Below, one piece after another: positions 22,190-32,420 of a DNA stretch of 64,000 bases. The position numbers and the translations under genes are program-made. Numbering within the stretch: the first letter of the stretch is position 1; the number at the start of each line of letters is the position of its first letter. The notes below the pieces were generated by a model. It was not told the origin of the DNA. It ran no database searches and saw only the letters and a list, made by a program, of their open reading frames with translations. Origin of the DNA: Rana temporaria (Eukaryota; Chordata; Amphibia; Anura; Ranidae). The DNA lies in the NCBI RefSeq assembly GCF_905171775.1, contig NC_053490.1:30760932-30824931 (forward strand), given 5' to 3'.

Positions 22190-22450
22190 GAAATACAAAC
22201 AACATACAAAGCCATCTACAAGACAGCTACATCACCAACCTGGTCTCAGACTATCACCCAAATCATTCTCTCCACTTCTCCTAAGACCTTCTGCTCCTAG
22301 TTCCCTTGTCTCCCTCTCCCATGCCCACAGCTAGGACTCCTCCAGAGCCTCTCTCATCCTCTGGAATTCCTTACCCCAATCTGCCTATCTGTCTACTACT
22401 CTGCTTTTAGGTGATCCCTGAAAACCCACTTCTTCAAGTAACCCTATTCT
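22190..22450 (+). pseudogene. LINE ORF2 C-terminal fragment
   Basis: Three frames together read like the end of a non-LTR retrotransposon ORF2: YITNLVSDYHPNHSL around 22226-22270 in one frame and LILWNSLPQS around 22350-22380 in another. The LWNSLP motif near the carboxyl end is typical of several LINE clades (I would guess Rex1/CR1-like). Frameshifts and stops make it dead, and no reverse transcriptase core lies upstream. Confidence 0.5.
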
Positions 22451-22800
22451 GCCTCCACCTACAGGACATAGTAGTAATGTAGGGGCCAATGGAAGAAATC
22501 CAAATGCACAGTGGCAGACCAGGTATCACCCCAAAGTGTGGTGGGTATGAAGGTTCTTAGGCTGCCATAGCTCTTGAAAGAGACAAGTTTGGATTAATTG
22601 CCTGCTAGTAAGGTAAGTATCAGGGCCTAGTCCCATTTGTGCATTGCGCTAAAACCTTTGTGTTAACACAACACATGGTGACACCTTTGTATGGTGCTTT
22701 GTGGGGAAATTTTTCATCAATGGCACCCCAACGCATAGTACAGTAGAGCTCAACACACCATATACTGGACATTGTGGTGTGCTGCACTGCAAAAAAAAAA
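22451..22800. other. 350-bp stretch, nothing recognised
   Basis: May include the 3' tail of the LINE. A poly-A run lies at 22792-22810, next to the Tc1 fragment. Confidence 0.35.
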
Positions 22801-22810
22801 AAAAAAAAAA

Positions 22811-22941
22811 GAACTGTAAATGTACCAAACTGTTGATTTGGCCACTCCTAATGTTGCTGCTATATCTCTGATGGATTTGTTTAGTTTCTGAAGCCTTACA
22901 ATGGCCGGTTTCACTTGCATGGACAGCTCCTTTGAACACAT
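22811..22941 (-). pseudogene. Tc1 transposase N-terminal fragment, third family
   Basis: Minus-strand frame starting at 22941 reads SKELSMQVKPAIVRLQ, then IRDIAATLGVAKSTVWYI: the first helix-turn-helix unit of a Tc1-like transposase, which recognises terminal repeats. The fragment is about 42 codons against roughly 340 in the family, then ends at a poly-A/T run. The upstream minus-strand sequence has no clear start context. It is distinct from the transposases at 3061, 47127 and 54737. Confidence 0.7.
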
Positions 22942-22988
22942 GATGTAGGTTCACAGCAATAGGTTCCAAATGCAAATACCTCACTTAA

Positions 22989-23275
22989 GGCCCATACACA
23001 CGATCAGATTTTCTGACTGGAATTGTGTGATGACAGGCTGTTGTCAGAAAATCCAACCTTTTGTACGCTCCATCGGACAGTTGCTGTCGGATTTCTGCCA
23101 ACAAATGTTGGATAGCATGCTTTAAAATTTTCCGCCAACAAATGTGTGTTGATGGATTATCTGATCGTGTGTACACAAGTTCATCGGACACAACTCCAAA
23201 GTACAAACAGGCATGCTCAGAAGCAATGCTCACTATAACACAACATCAGCAGAAGTTTGTGGTATTCTAAATCTT
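22989..23275. mobile_element. Harbinger-like MITE fragment
   Basis: TAA at 22986-22988, then GGCCCATACACACGATCAG; internal ATCTGATCGTGTGTACAC at 23159-23176 is inverted to it. The far end is degraded. Confidence 0.6.
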
Positions 23276-23436
23276 TTTGTGGTATTTAGAATATCAAAGA
23301 ATAAAACTGAATGAACAGAAAAGATCAGAATAAAATAGAATAGAAAGTAAAAGGATAGAATAAAATAGAACAAATATATTCATCTCCTAAGATTCGGAGT
23401 TCAAATCGATTTGAAAATAACGAAAAACGTCTGTGG
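23276..23436. other. A-rich stretch, nothing recognised
   Basis: Includes repeated AGAATAAAATAGAA blocks at 23325-23370, probably simple sequence. Confidence 0.4.
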
Positions 23437-23924
23437 GGGTATTCCAGTGCGCATGCTCCAAATTAACCCGCAACAAGCCAATGCTTTCGACGTGAACGTA
23501 ATTCTACGCAAAGCCCTATTCGCGAACGACTTACGCAAACAACGTAAAATTTTCAAAATTCGACGCGGGAACGACGTCCATACTTAACATTGAGTACGCC
23601 TCATATAGCAGGGGTAACTTTAAGCTGGAAAAAGCCTTACGGAAACGACGTAAAAAAATTCGCCGGCCGGACGTACGTTTGTGGATTGGCGTATCTAGCT
23701 AATTTGCATAATTGACGCGGTAATCGTCAGAAGCGCCACCTACCGGCCAGTGTAAATATGCACCTTAGATCCGACGGCGTACTAAGACGTACGCCAGTCG
23801 GATCTAGCCCAGCTTCAGGCGTATCTTGTTTTGTGGATACAAAACAAAGATACGCCGGAGCTACCTAGCAGTTACGTGGCGTATCAATAGATACGCCAGC
23901 GTAACTGCTTCGTGGATCTGGCCC
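23437..23924. mobile_element. Palindromic MITE family D, copy 6 (5'-truncated)
   Basis: Begins inside the family at CCAGTGCGCATGCTCC and runs through CTCATATAGCAGGGGTAAC near 23600 to the right end CGTGGATCTGGCCC. Joined on its right to a TTAA element tail. Confidence 0.85.
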
Positions 23925-24133
23925 ACAGTAATTACACCTCCTTGATTAGTGACCACAGAGAAAAAGCTCCCAGTACTGTGGTCATCAGGAAACAGACAAC
24001 CAGGAAGTGTGGAGATCAGAGAAGAATTACAGCAACTTGAGAGCAAAAACGACCAATGAGGACATGAAACCAGTACTGCATTAAGGTAAAGGAAGCTATT
24101 AAGATAAAAAAAAAAAATTCCTTTACAAACCCT
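23925..24133. mobile_element. TTAA MITE family Q, 3' part
   Basis: ACAGACAACCAGGAAGTGTG near 23991 and TTCCTTTACAAACCC before TTAA at 24134-24137 match 35820-35970. The left half is missing. Confidence 0.75.
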
Positions 24134-24137
24134 TTAA

Positions 24138-24855
24138 CATAACGAAAAGACAACAATGAAAGCCATAAAGAGGTAGTAAAACATCTATATTGTAATATGA
24201 AGAGAAGTGAAGTGGTTTCATTCTCCAGCATCTCTCAGAAAGTGAAATGTGAGTTTCGGGTGGGATGGCCCATTAAGTGTATAAAAAGAAGATTTAGGAT
24301 GACGTTGTCTCGCTCGCCCATATTTCTTGGTTGTAATTCTCCATAGGACGTTCTGATTACATCCGATCTCTCCATGCCCAGCAATTGCTACATGGAGATT
24401 AGTGTGATTGTCCCATGAAGGATCAGCATGTCACGCAGGATGGAGGATAAGCTCAGCTGGATGCCGCTTCATCTTCGGAGCACAATGTGGATCTTTGTGC
24501 TGCGTCTTTAGGTATTTTAATGCGCGTTGTGTCCGTGGCTCTAGACATGCTCACACTTCAAAAGACGAGCGTTATACAATCAGTTTTATGTGTGATCGCA
24601 CATAGTTAGGAGGTAACGTAAGATTTATGAGCGAGGCTGGTTATGTACTTTCCGAGGCTCGACGCTTTACCTCCATTCCCAGGTTTTATTGTGGACCCGG
24701 AGAGCGTTCACCGCGTGGGGAGATTTTACATTTTCGAGGGGCTCAGCACTCCGGGGCCGTAACAAAGTTCCATTATGTTCAATAGTCTGCAGTATTCATA
24801 AATACAGGTACACATACAAGAGTTTCATCTGGGAGCCTGGCAATATTGGGAGAAC
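24138..24855. other. 720-bp stretch, no repeat recognised
   Basis: Mixed composition, no terminal repeats, no convincing frames. Candidate single-copy host DNA. Confidence 0.35.
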
Positions 24856-25051
24856 TACCGTATTTATCGGCATATAACGCGCACTTTTTTCCCCTTAAAA
24901 TCAGGGGAAAATCGTGGGTGCGCATTATACACCGAAACCCCGCTTTCTGAGCGCCGCCGCCGACATATACCGAGTGCAGTACACTCGGGTACACTTGGCT
25001 GGGCTCGGCTCCGCTCGCGATCACGCCCTGTGCCGCCTCCTAGCCTCTATG

Positions 25052-25477
25052 CAGGGCCGATCCTGGGCAGGTGCACGGGGTGCAGCGCACCCAGGCGCCA
25101 CAAAGGTCTCTGACCATCTCCTGTATTATGTCTGCAGTCTCTGACCATCTCCTGTATTATGTCTGCAGTCTCTGACCATCTCCTGTACTATGTTTGCAGT
25201 CTCTGACCATCTCCTGTACTATGTCTGCAGTCTCTCACCATCTCCTGTATTATGTCTGCAGTCTCTAACCATCTCCTGTACTATGTCTGCAGTCTCTGAC
25301 CACTTTCTGTATTATGTCTGCAGTCTCTGACCATCTCCTGTAGTATGTCTTCAGTCTCTGACCATCTCCTGTACTATGTCTGCAGTCTCTGACCATCTCC
25401 TGTACTATTCTCTGACCATGTGGGGGCGCCAGAAATATTTCTGCACCCAGGCGTCTGTGACCCTAGGATCGGCCCTG
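25052..25477. mobile_element. hAT MITE with 31-bp internal array
   Basis: Ends CAGGGCCGATCCTGGGCAG and CTAGGATCGGCCCTG; perfect 8-bp duplication CCTCTATG at 25044-25051 and 25478-25485. Same family as 62044-62394. Confidence 0.93.
25106..25425. repeat. 31-bp minisatellite, about ten copies
   Basis: Units GTCTCTGACCATCTCCTGTA plus TTATGTCTGCA with few changes. It lies inside the hAT element; the sister copy at 62044 has no such array. Confidence 0.92.
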
Positions 25478-25813
25478 CCTCTATGCGAGAGGATCCGAGC
25501 GTGGCCGAACCCAGCCGAGTGTACCCGAGTGTATTGCACTCGGTATATGTTGGCGACGGCGTTCAAAAACAGCACGGGAGAAGCGGGAAGAAGCGGGGAG
25601 GACACCACGAATGCCGCAGACGAACGCCGGACCAGACAAGGCCGCTGATGGACGCCGGGCAACTGTAAGTAACTGTAAACTGACAGTATTTCTTTTTTTT
25701 CCTTAGGATTCTCTTCTAGGTTCGGGGTGCACGCTATACGTCGGTGAGCGCTATAGGGCAATAAATACGGTATACTGGAATAGCAGAAGATTGCTTTTTG
25801 AATAGTTGCTTAA

Positions 25814-26394
25814 CCTCTTGACGACCGAGGATGTCCCTGCGGTGATATCTGAATGATGCCTGAATAAGGTCTTCAGCCGCCGATTCTGTGCACGATAAGA
25901 ACTATCAAAGCGGCGGTTCCGCCACTTGATTGTTTTTATAGGCAGCGGGAAGGGACGCCCCCCCCTCCCGCCGCCATCCGGTGTTTTTCCGGGCTCTCCC
26001 GTGCCATTGGGGGCCCGGAGAGCGAATCGGTATGCGCTGCTGGAAAGCATAGAGATGACTGGTGACCAGATGGTCACCAGTCATCTCTATGACCGTCGGA
26101 GGCCCGGGCGCAATGTTATGACGTCACGCCCGGTACCCGGAAGTAAACAAAGCCACATCTCTCCATAAAAAGGACCTGTCACACTGATTCCTATTACAAG
26201 GGATGTTTACATTACTTGTAACAGGAATAAAAGTGATAAAAAAAAAAAATTGGGCTAACTTTACCGTTTTGTTATGTTTTAATTCATGAAACTGTATTTT
26301 TTTCCCCAAAAAAAGGCGCTTGAAAAATTATTGTGCAAATACCGTGCGAGAAAAAAAGTTGCAATGACTGCCATTTTATTCCATAGGGTGTCTG

Positions 26395-26446
<52 letters not shown>

Positions 26447-26520
26447 GTTTGGGGGTTCTGATTAATTTTCTAGCAAAAAAAATTAGATTTTTACATGAAG
26501 GAGAGAAATGCCAAAATAGG
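25814..26520 (+). mobile_element. TTAA MITE family A, copy 4 (internally deleted)
   Basis: TTAA at 25810-25813, then CCTCTTGACGACCGAGG. The left hairpin around GATGACTGGTGACCAGATGG (26052) matches copy 2. The middle with CACATGTGAGG is missing: sequence jumps from the poly-A near 26240 to TTGGGCTAACTTTACCG. The tail reaches GAGAGAAATGCCAAAATAGG and then a B-like fragment. Confidence 0.8.
26398..26444. repeat. TA microsatellite inside family A
   Basis: About 23 TA units at the same internal position as the TA runs in copies 1, 3 and 5. Confidence 0.9.
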
Positions 26521-26763
26521 CACTTTCACCCTCTTTCTGCCCAGGCCAATTCTCAGCTTTCGGTGCTGTTGAACTTTGAATGACAATTAAACGGTCATGC
26601 AACGCCGCACCTATATGACATTTTTACCTTTTTTTTTAGAAAGATAGAGCTTTCTTTTTTGTGGTATTTAATCACCACTGGGTTTATTTATTCTTTACTA
26701 AACAAACAAAAATAACATTTTGAAAAAAATAAAAGTTTTTCATAGTTTCTGTTATTTAACCGC
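26521..26763 (+). mobile_element. TTAA MITE family B fragment, copy 5
   Basis: CTGCCCAGGCCAATTCTCAG and GAGCTTTCTTTTTTGTGGTA match the B core at lower identity; only the left 240 bases remain. Confidence 0.6.
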
Positions 26764-26767
26764 TTAA

Positions 26768-27085
26768 AGGGGTTGTAAAGGTAAAAATTTTTTTCCCTAA
26801 ATAGCTTCCTTTACCTTAGTGCAGTCCTCCTTCACTTACCTCATCCTTCCATTTTGCTTTTAAATGTCCTTATTTCTTCTGAGAAATGCTCACTTCCTGT
26901 TCTTCTGTCTGTAACTCCACACAGTAATGCGAGGCTTTCTCCCTGGTGTCTGGTCTCCTCTTGAGGGGGCGAGCAGGAGGGTCAGGATGCTCTCTACTTT
27001 GCAGATAGAGAAAGCAGCTGTGTGTCAGTGGGCGTCCTGACACTCCTGCTCACCCCCTCCCCCCTCAGGAGGCTTTACAACCCCT
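26768..27085. mobile_element. TTAA MITE family Q, copy 1
   Basis: TTAA at 26764-26767 and 27086-27089; ends AGGGGTTGTAAAGGTAAA and GCTTTACAACCCC. Internal inverted block around GTGTCTGGTCTCCTCTTGAG. It shares its right TTAA with the next element. Confidence 0.85.
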
Positions 27086-27089
27086 TTAA

Positions 27090-28117
27090 CCACTTGCTTA
27101 CTGGGCACATATACCCCCTCCTGCCCAGGTGAAATTTCAGCTTTCGGCACTGCGTCGCTTTAACTAACAATTGCGCGGCCGTGCGACGTGGCTCCCAAAC
27201 AAAATTTACGTCCTTTTTTCCCCACAAATAGAGCTTTCTTTTGGTGGTATTTGATCGCCTGTGCGGTTTTTATTTTTTGCGCTTTAAACAAAAAAGAGCG
27301 TAAATTTTTAAAAAAATACAATATTTTTTACTTGTTGCTATAATACATATCCCAATTTAAAAAAAAAAAAAACACATTTTTTTCCCTCAGTTTAGGCCGA
27401 TACGTATTCTTCTACATATTTTTGTTAACAAAAAAAAAATCGCAATAAGTGACTGGTTTGCGCAAAAGTTATAGCGCCTACAAAATAGGGGACTGAATTA
27501 TTTTTTTTTATTATTTTTTTTTTTTACTAGAAATGGCAGCGATCTGCGATTTTTAATGGGACTGCGACGTTATGGCGGACACATCGGACACTTTTGACAC
27601 ATTTTTGGCGCCATTCACATTTATAAATATGCACTAATTACTGTATAAATGTGACTGGTAGGGAAGGGGTTAACACTAGGGGGTGAGGAAGGGGTTAAAT
27701 GTATTCCCTGCATTGTGTTCTAACTGTAGGTGGAAGGGGGGTGACTGGGGGGGGGTGACCGATCTATGTCCCTATGTACAAGGGACACAGATCGGTCTCC
27801 TCTCCAGAGACAGCACCGCTGTCTCTGTGTAAAACGGCAATGAGAGATGATCTCATATGTTTACATATGAGATCATCTCTCATTGGCCGCACAGATCGCA
27901 TCGCAAACGGCTACTCTGATTGGCCGTTCGTGGCGATCTGTAATTGGCTGTGTCCAAGGGACACGGCCAACACAGAGTTTCCCCGCTGCACGCTCTGGAG
28001 CGCGCGCGGGGAGCGCCCGCGGGGAACGCGCAAAGGGGTGGACGTCAATTGACGTTCACTTGGATTTTGGGATCCGAGCTGTAGCCGTCATTTGACTATA
28101 GCGCGGATCCCAAACGG
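27090..28117 (+). mobile_element. TTAA MITE family B, copy 6
   Basis: TTAA at 27086-27089 and 28118-28121. Left end CCACTTGCTTACTGGGCAC, right end TATAGCGCGGATCCCAAACGG. Hairpin AGATGATCTCATATG near 27845. The internal core agrees with the copies at 3455, 9271 and 12930. Confidence 0.88.
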
Positions 28118-28121
28118 TTAA

Positions 28122-28580
28122 GGACCGCCGCACGGCGATATCGGTTGGCAGAGCGGCACGACTGGACATAGGTACGTTGCCTTTAAAAGCCCAGCTGTGG
28201 ATCGCTCGCGACCCGGTCCTGAGCTCTGTGACCGAGCCCACGGGACCCGCGGACCCGATCGCCGCCGGTGTCTTGCGATCGGGTCACAGAGCTGAAGAAC
28301 GGGGAGAGGTAAGTGTAAAAAAACCTTTCCCCGTTCTTCCTAGTGAGAGCGTCACTGATCGTCTGCAGCCACAGTTTAAATTGCAGTGGCAGCCAAGCAA
28401 AGCATCAGAGCCTTTCAGATTGTAATGTTAGACTCCATTGGGCGGCTGGGGGGGGGGTTAGTAAAACCATGGCTTAGCTGCCTGTTTTTTCCACCCCCTG
28501 GCTGCCAATGTGAAAGAGCTCCTAAAGTGATCAGTGCTGCTGAATATAACTCTGGTCACTTTATAAGTGCGGTCAATGTT
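28122..28580. mobile_element. Remnants of further TTAA elements
   Basis: Starts at the same TTAA that ends the B copy, with GGACCGCCGCACGGCGATAT; GAACGGGGAGAGGTAAGTG and CCTTTCCCCGTTC at 28290-28340 form a hairpin. The limits of individual elements could not be resolved. Confidence 0.4.
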
Positions 28581-29272
28581 ACCAAATCCTGGATGTTCCA
28601 TTGAAGAATGCTGGGAGGTAAATGGGACTTATTCTGCCGTGCACCTGAAGAATCTTTTAATTGACCATATAGTACTTTATAAATGTGTAAATAAAGAGTT
28701 TTTCTCACTTAAATTATTTTTCTTAAGTTCTCAGAGGAGATTTCCATGATTTGGAAAAGTTCTGGCCCTCCCCAATAAAGAGAGGCGAGGTGGCCGAGTG
28801 TACGCCCGGCGATACCGGATGGCGGGTGTAGGAGCGATTTGTAGAATAATAATCCCTCCCTGTCTTCACACTGGTCTCTGCAGGTCTTCATAGAAGGATA
28901 ACATTGCTCTGACCTGCCTTTTCACCTGTCCCTAATTACTGCACACAATGAGATTCCAGCAGATGTGCGCACACACCGGAGTGCAGCTGTGCTGCTTTTA
29001 TTGGTCCTCTGACACTCCTGAGGTCAGAGCGCCTCCATCACGCAATCTTATAGAACACTACGGGGTACACGTGTAAATCTTACGCTGGCTGGAGACTAGG
29101 GCCTTTCATGCTCTTCATTAAATAAATGTAATTTTGCTAATTATTTACCTAGCAAAGCAGATCAGCACTGGTTTTCTTAAAGGGGAATGGTGGTAGGCAA
29201 AAGAAAGGAAAAAGGGGGTAAGAAAAAAATCAGAGGGTCACTCTTTATGGGTCTACTCAACACTAACTCAAG
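28581..29272. other. 690-bp stretch, no repeat recognised
   Basis: No TE signature. The stretch 28789-28806 has TGGCCGAGTG, like a tRNA-Leu/Ser A box, without a matching B box or acceptor stem. Confidence 0.35.
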
Positions 29273-29828
29273 GGGCCAGATTCACAGTGGAGATACGACG
29301 GCGTATCTCCTGATACGCCGTCGTATCTCTGTTTCTTTCTATGCGACTGATTCATAGAATCAGTTACGCATAGATATCCCTAAGATCCGACAGGTGTAAT
29401 TGTTTTACACTGTCGGATCTTAGGATGCAGTACCGCGGCCGCCGCTGGGGGGAGTTTGCGTCGTAAACCAGCGTCGGGTATGCAAATTAGGAGTTACGGC
29501 GGATCCACTACGGTTTTTCGCGTTCGTTACATCGCCGCTAGTATAGTTTCCCGTCGCAAAGTTAGTCGTCGTTTTTGGTGCCCTAACTTTAGTCAGCAAG
29601 CGTATTGCTGTCTAAAGTATGGCCGTCGTTCCCGCGTTGAAATTCAAAATTTAACGTTGTTTGCGTCCGGGAATACGGAATTAGGATCCGCGCGTCGCCG
29701 TTCGAAAAAATGACGTCACGGCGCGCAATGCACGACGGGAGTTCGGAAACGGAGCATGCGCGGTAGGTCCGGCGCGGGAGCGCGCCTAATTTAAATGGCA
29801 CACGCCCATTTAAATTGGCCCGCCTAGG
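29273..29828. mobile_element. Palindromic MITE family D, copy 7 (3'-truncated)
   Basis: GGGCCAGATTCACAGTGG at the left; GATACGACGGCGTATCTCC hairpin; nearly parallel to copy 2 and copy 8 until ATTTAAATTGGCCCGCC, where it ends. Confidence 0.88.
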
Positions 29829-29954
29829 AGGGACTGCGTGATCTCTGAATACCTGAAGCATAGACGATGAAGAAGAAGGGAGGACCCCCACCATGCCAAC
29901 ATCCGTGATTGTATAAAAAGGATTGAAGGAGAAGAAACTCTCTCATAGAAAAAA

Positions 29955-30050
29955 AGGACTTTGTGGGCACAACATGATTCAGAATGAATATAAAAATATA
30001 AGTTTTCAATACAAAAATACAAAAAAAGGAAATGGACACAAAACTGACTA
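29955..30050. repeat. Inverted repeat arm matching 31440-31540
   Basis: GTGGGCACAACATGATTCAG and GAATGAATATAAAAATATA have their inverse at 31485-31525. The two arms flank the element at 30100-31349. Confidence 0.75.
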
Positions 30051-30124
30051 ACCGAGATTGGAGGAGTTCATGGACCCTATTTTTCGATATATATGTATAC
30101 AGTGGAACCTCAGTTTAAGAGTAA

Positions 30125-30881
30125 AGCCTCGTACACACGATAAGTCCATCCGATGAAAACAGTCTGAAGGACCGTTGTCTTAGGTTAACCGATGAAGCTG
30201 ACTGATGGTCCATCGCGCCTACACACCATCAGTTAAAAAACCGATCGTGTCAGAACGCGGTGACGTAAAACACAACGACGAAAAAAACAAAGTTCAATGC
30301 TTCCAAGCATGGGTCGACTTGATTCTGAGCATGCACGGGTTTTTAACCGATGGTTTTGCATACTAACGATCGTTTTTCACCTATCGGTTAGCAATCCATC
30401 GGTTAAATTTAAAGCAAGTTTGCTTTTTTTAACCAAAGGTTAAATAACCTTTGGCGCCCACACACGATCGGTTTGGACCGACGAAAACGGTCCATCAGAC
30501 CATTTTCATCGGTTTAACCCACAGGTGGCAAACACAAGGCCCGCGGGCCAAATCCGGCACTCCAGGCCATTTCACCTCTCCTGCAGCTCCAGCCCCCCTT
30601 TGGTCCTACTTCAGACCCTTACTTTCTGCTTTCAAGCAATGAATCCAGCTTTTCCACAGCAGCAGCATAAGGAAAGGGGGGTTCACTGTGATGTAAGAAA
30701 GAGTGGAGGACTCAACTTCTGATGGTTGGGTGGCTCTTGACATCTGTAAAGGGGAGGGGATGCGCTGGACATCTAATCTTACAGATACAACCGGCCCTTT
30801 TGAGGGAAATCATAATGCTGATGCGGCCCGCAATGAAATTGAGTTTGACAACCCTGGTTTAACCTATCGTGTGTACGAGCC
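30125..30881. mobile_element. Harbinger-like MITE, split by a hAT
   Basis: Ends AGCCTCGTACACACGA and TCGTGTGTACGAGCCT; perfect TAA at 30122-30124 and 30882-30884. Internal block AGAACGCGGTGACGTAAAAC is shared with the copy at 62902-63321. Confidence 0.9.
30520..30856. mobile_element. hAT MITE, 337 bp
   Basis: Perfect 8-bp duplication GTTTAACC at 30512-30519 and 30857-30864. Ends CACAGGTGGCAAACAC and GAGTTTGACAACCCTG are inverted at 11 of 16 positions; sub-terminal GGCCCGCGGGCC near 30538 and GCGGCCCGC near 30822 are typical of this hAT group. Confidence 0.92.
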
Positions 30882-30970
30882 TTAACTCGTTTTTATTTGC
30901 AAGCAACTTTTTAATTCTGACTCGGTTTGCAAGTGTTGACTCACAAGACGAGTAGAATTCAAGCTAAATA

Positions 30971-31140
30971 GGCCTGCAGTACCTCATTTGGCCTGAGGTA
31001 CAGGGCCACAGGAGCCAAGAAAAGCCGAAAATTGGCCTGCAGTACCTCATTTGGACTGAGGTACGGGGGCGCAGGAGCCGAGAAAAGCCGAACATTGGCC
31101 TGCAGTACCTCATTTGGCCTGAGGTACGGGGGCGCAGGAA
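30971..31140. repeat. 63-bp tandem repeat, about 2.7 copies
   Basis: GGCCTGCAGTACCTCATTTG begins at 30971, 31034 and 31097, giving an exact 63-bp period. Confidence 0.92.
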
Positions 31141-31544
31141 ACAAACTGAAGTGTCCTCACGCCTTTTCGGACGTTTCCGACTCTCTCTGGCGTCCTCCCA
31201 CCTCTGGCCGCATTCCATTAAAGTAAATACATAACAAATTATTTTCGTTTCCATTGACTTCAATGGGAAAACTCGCTTTGATATGCGAGTACTTTGGATT
31301 ACGAGCATTCTCCTGGAACTGATTATGCTCGTAATCCGAGGTTCAACTGTATATATATGCATTCTTTTTACATAATGAACTCCTTGTCTGGTTATTTGGA
31401 TATCTGTTGACCTTGTCCAGTTGAGGGTGTTGGAGTTTGTTACATTTTTGTGTCTATTTCCTTTTTTATATTTTTTAATAAAGACGTATATTTTTATATT
31501 CATTCTGCCTTATGTTGTGCCCACAGAGTCCTTTATTTCTTTAA

Positions 31545-32420
31545 CCACCTCAATTACCGGGCCTATTCTGGCACTTCTCTCATTCATGTAAAAATCATAT
31601 TTTTTTTGCTAGAAAATTACTCAGAACCCCCAAACATTATATATATATATATATATTAGCAGACATCCTAGAGAATAAAGTGGCGGTCATTGCAACTTTT
31701 TATCTCGTACAGTATTTGCGCAATCATTTTTCAAACGCCTTTTATTGGGAAAAAAAAACGGTTTCACGAATTAAAAAGTAACAAAACAGTAAACTTAGCC
31801 CATTTTTTTTGTATAATGTGAAATATGATGTTACGCCGAGTAAATAGATACCTAACTTGTCACGCTTTAAAATTGCGCACACTCATGGAGAGGCACCGAA
31901 CTTCTGTACTTAAAAATGTCCATAGGTGTCACTTAATTTTTTTTACAGGTTACCAGTTTAGAGTTACAGAGAAGGTCTAGTACTAGAATTGTTGCTGGCG
32001 CTCTAACGCACGCGTCGATACCTCACATGTGTGGTTTGAACAGCATTTACATATGTGGGCGGGACTTACGCCTGTGTTCGCTTCTGAGCGCAAGCTACCA
32101 GGGACAGGGGCGTTTTAATTTTTTTTATCATTATTATTTAATTTTACATTTTACTTAATTCTTTTTGTTTTTACACCTTTTTTTATTATTTTTTTTATCA
32201 CTTTTATTCTTATTACAAGGAATGTAAACATCCCTTGTAATAGGAATAGTGTGTGACAGGTCCTCTTTATGGAGAGATGCTGGGTCACATCTCTCCTCCA
32301 GGCTTGAAAGCATGAGATCATGAAAAAAAATCACTGATCTCATGCTGACAGCCACGATTGCGGCTTTGTTTACTTCCGGGTACCTGGGTGTGACGTCATA
32401 ACGTCGCTCCCGGGCCTGTA
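31545..32420 (-). mobile_element. TTAA MITE family A, copy 5, inverted
   Basis: TTAA at 31541-31544 then CCACCTCAATTACCGGG; inverse family A landmarks follow in order (AGAAAATTACTCAGAACCCC near 31612, ATACCTCACATGTGTGG near 32018, AGGTCCTCTTTATGGAGAG near 32259). The outer end is lost in the array that follows. Confidence 0.82.

Larger units (their letters stand above)
24858..25770. mobile_element. Element with CCGTATTTATCGGC ends, copy 1
   Basis: TA at 24856-24857 and 25771-25772; ends CCGTATTTATCGGCATAT and CAATAAATACGG. Internal TATACCGAGTGCAGTACACTC and its inverse at 25520-25550 form a long hairpin. Second copy at 33265-33767. Hosts the hAT at 25052-25477. Confidence 0.8.
30100..31349. 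mobile_element. Pogo/Tigger-like element with nested MITEs
   Basis: TA at 30098-30099 and 31350-31351. Termini CAGTGGAACCTCAGTTTAAG and inverse of CAGTTGAACCTCGGATTACG. The TA target and CAGTGGAACCTC end recall pogo/Tigger elements. No transposase. Contains the Harbinger-like MITE 30125-30881 and a 63-bp array. Confidence 0.8.

Noticed and set aside
25106..25425. CRISPR-like 31-bp repeats
   Set aside because: Units are contiguous with no spacers and lie inside a hAT element with a clear target duplication.
28786..28860. tRNA gene (TGGCCGAGTG A-box)
   Set aside because: No B box of GGTTCGAATCC type, no acceptor-stem pairing and no terminator run.
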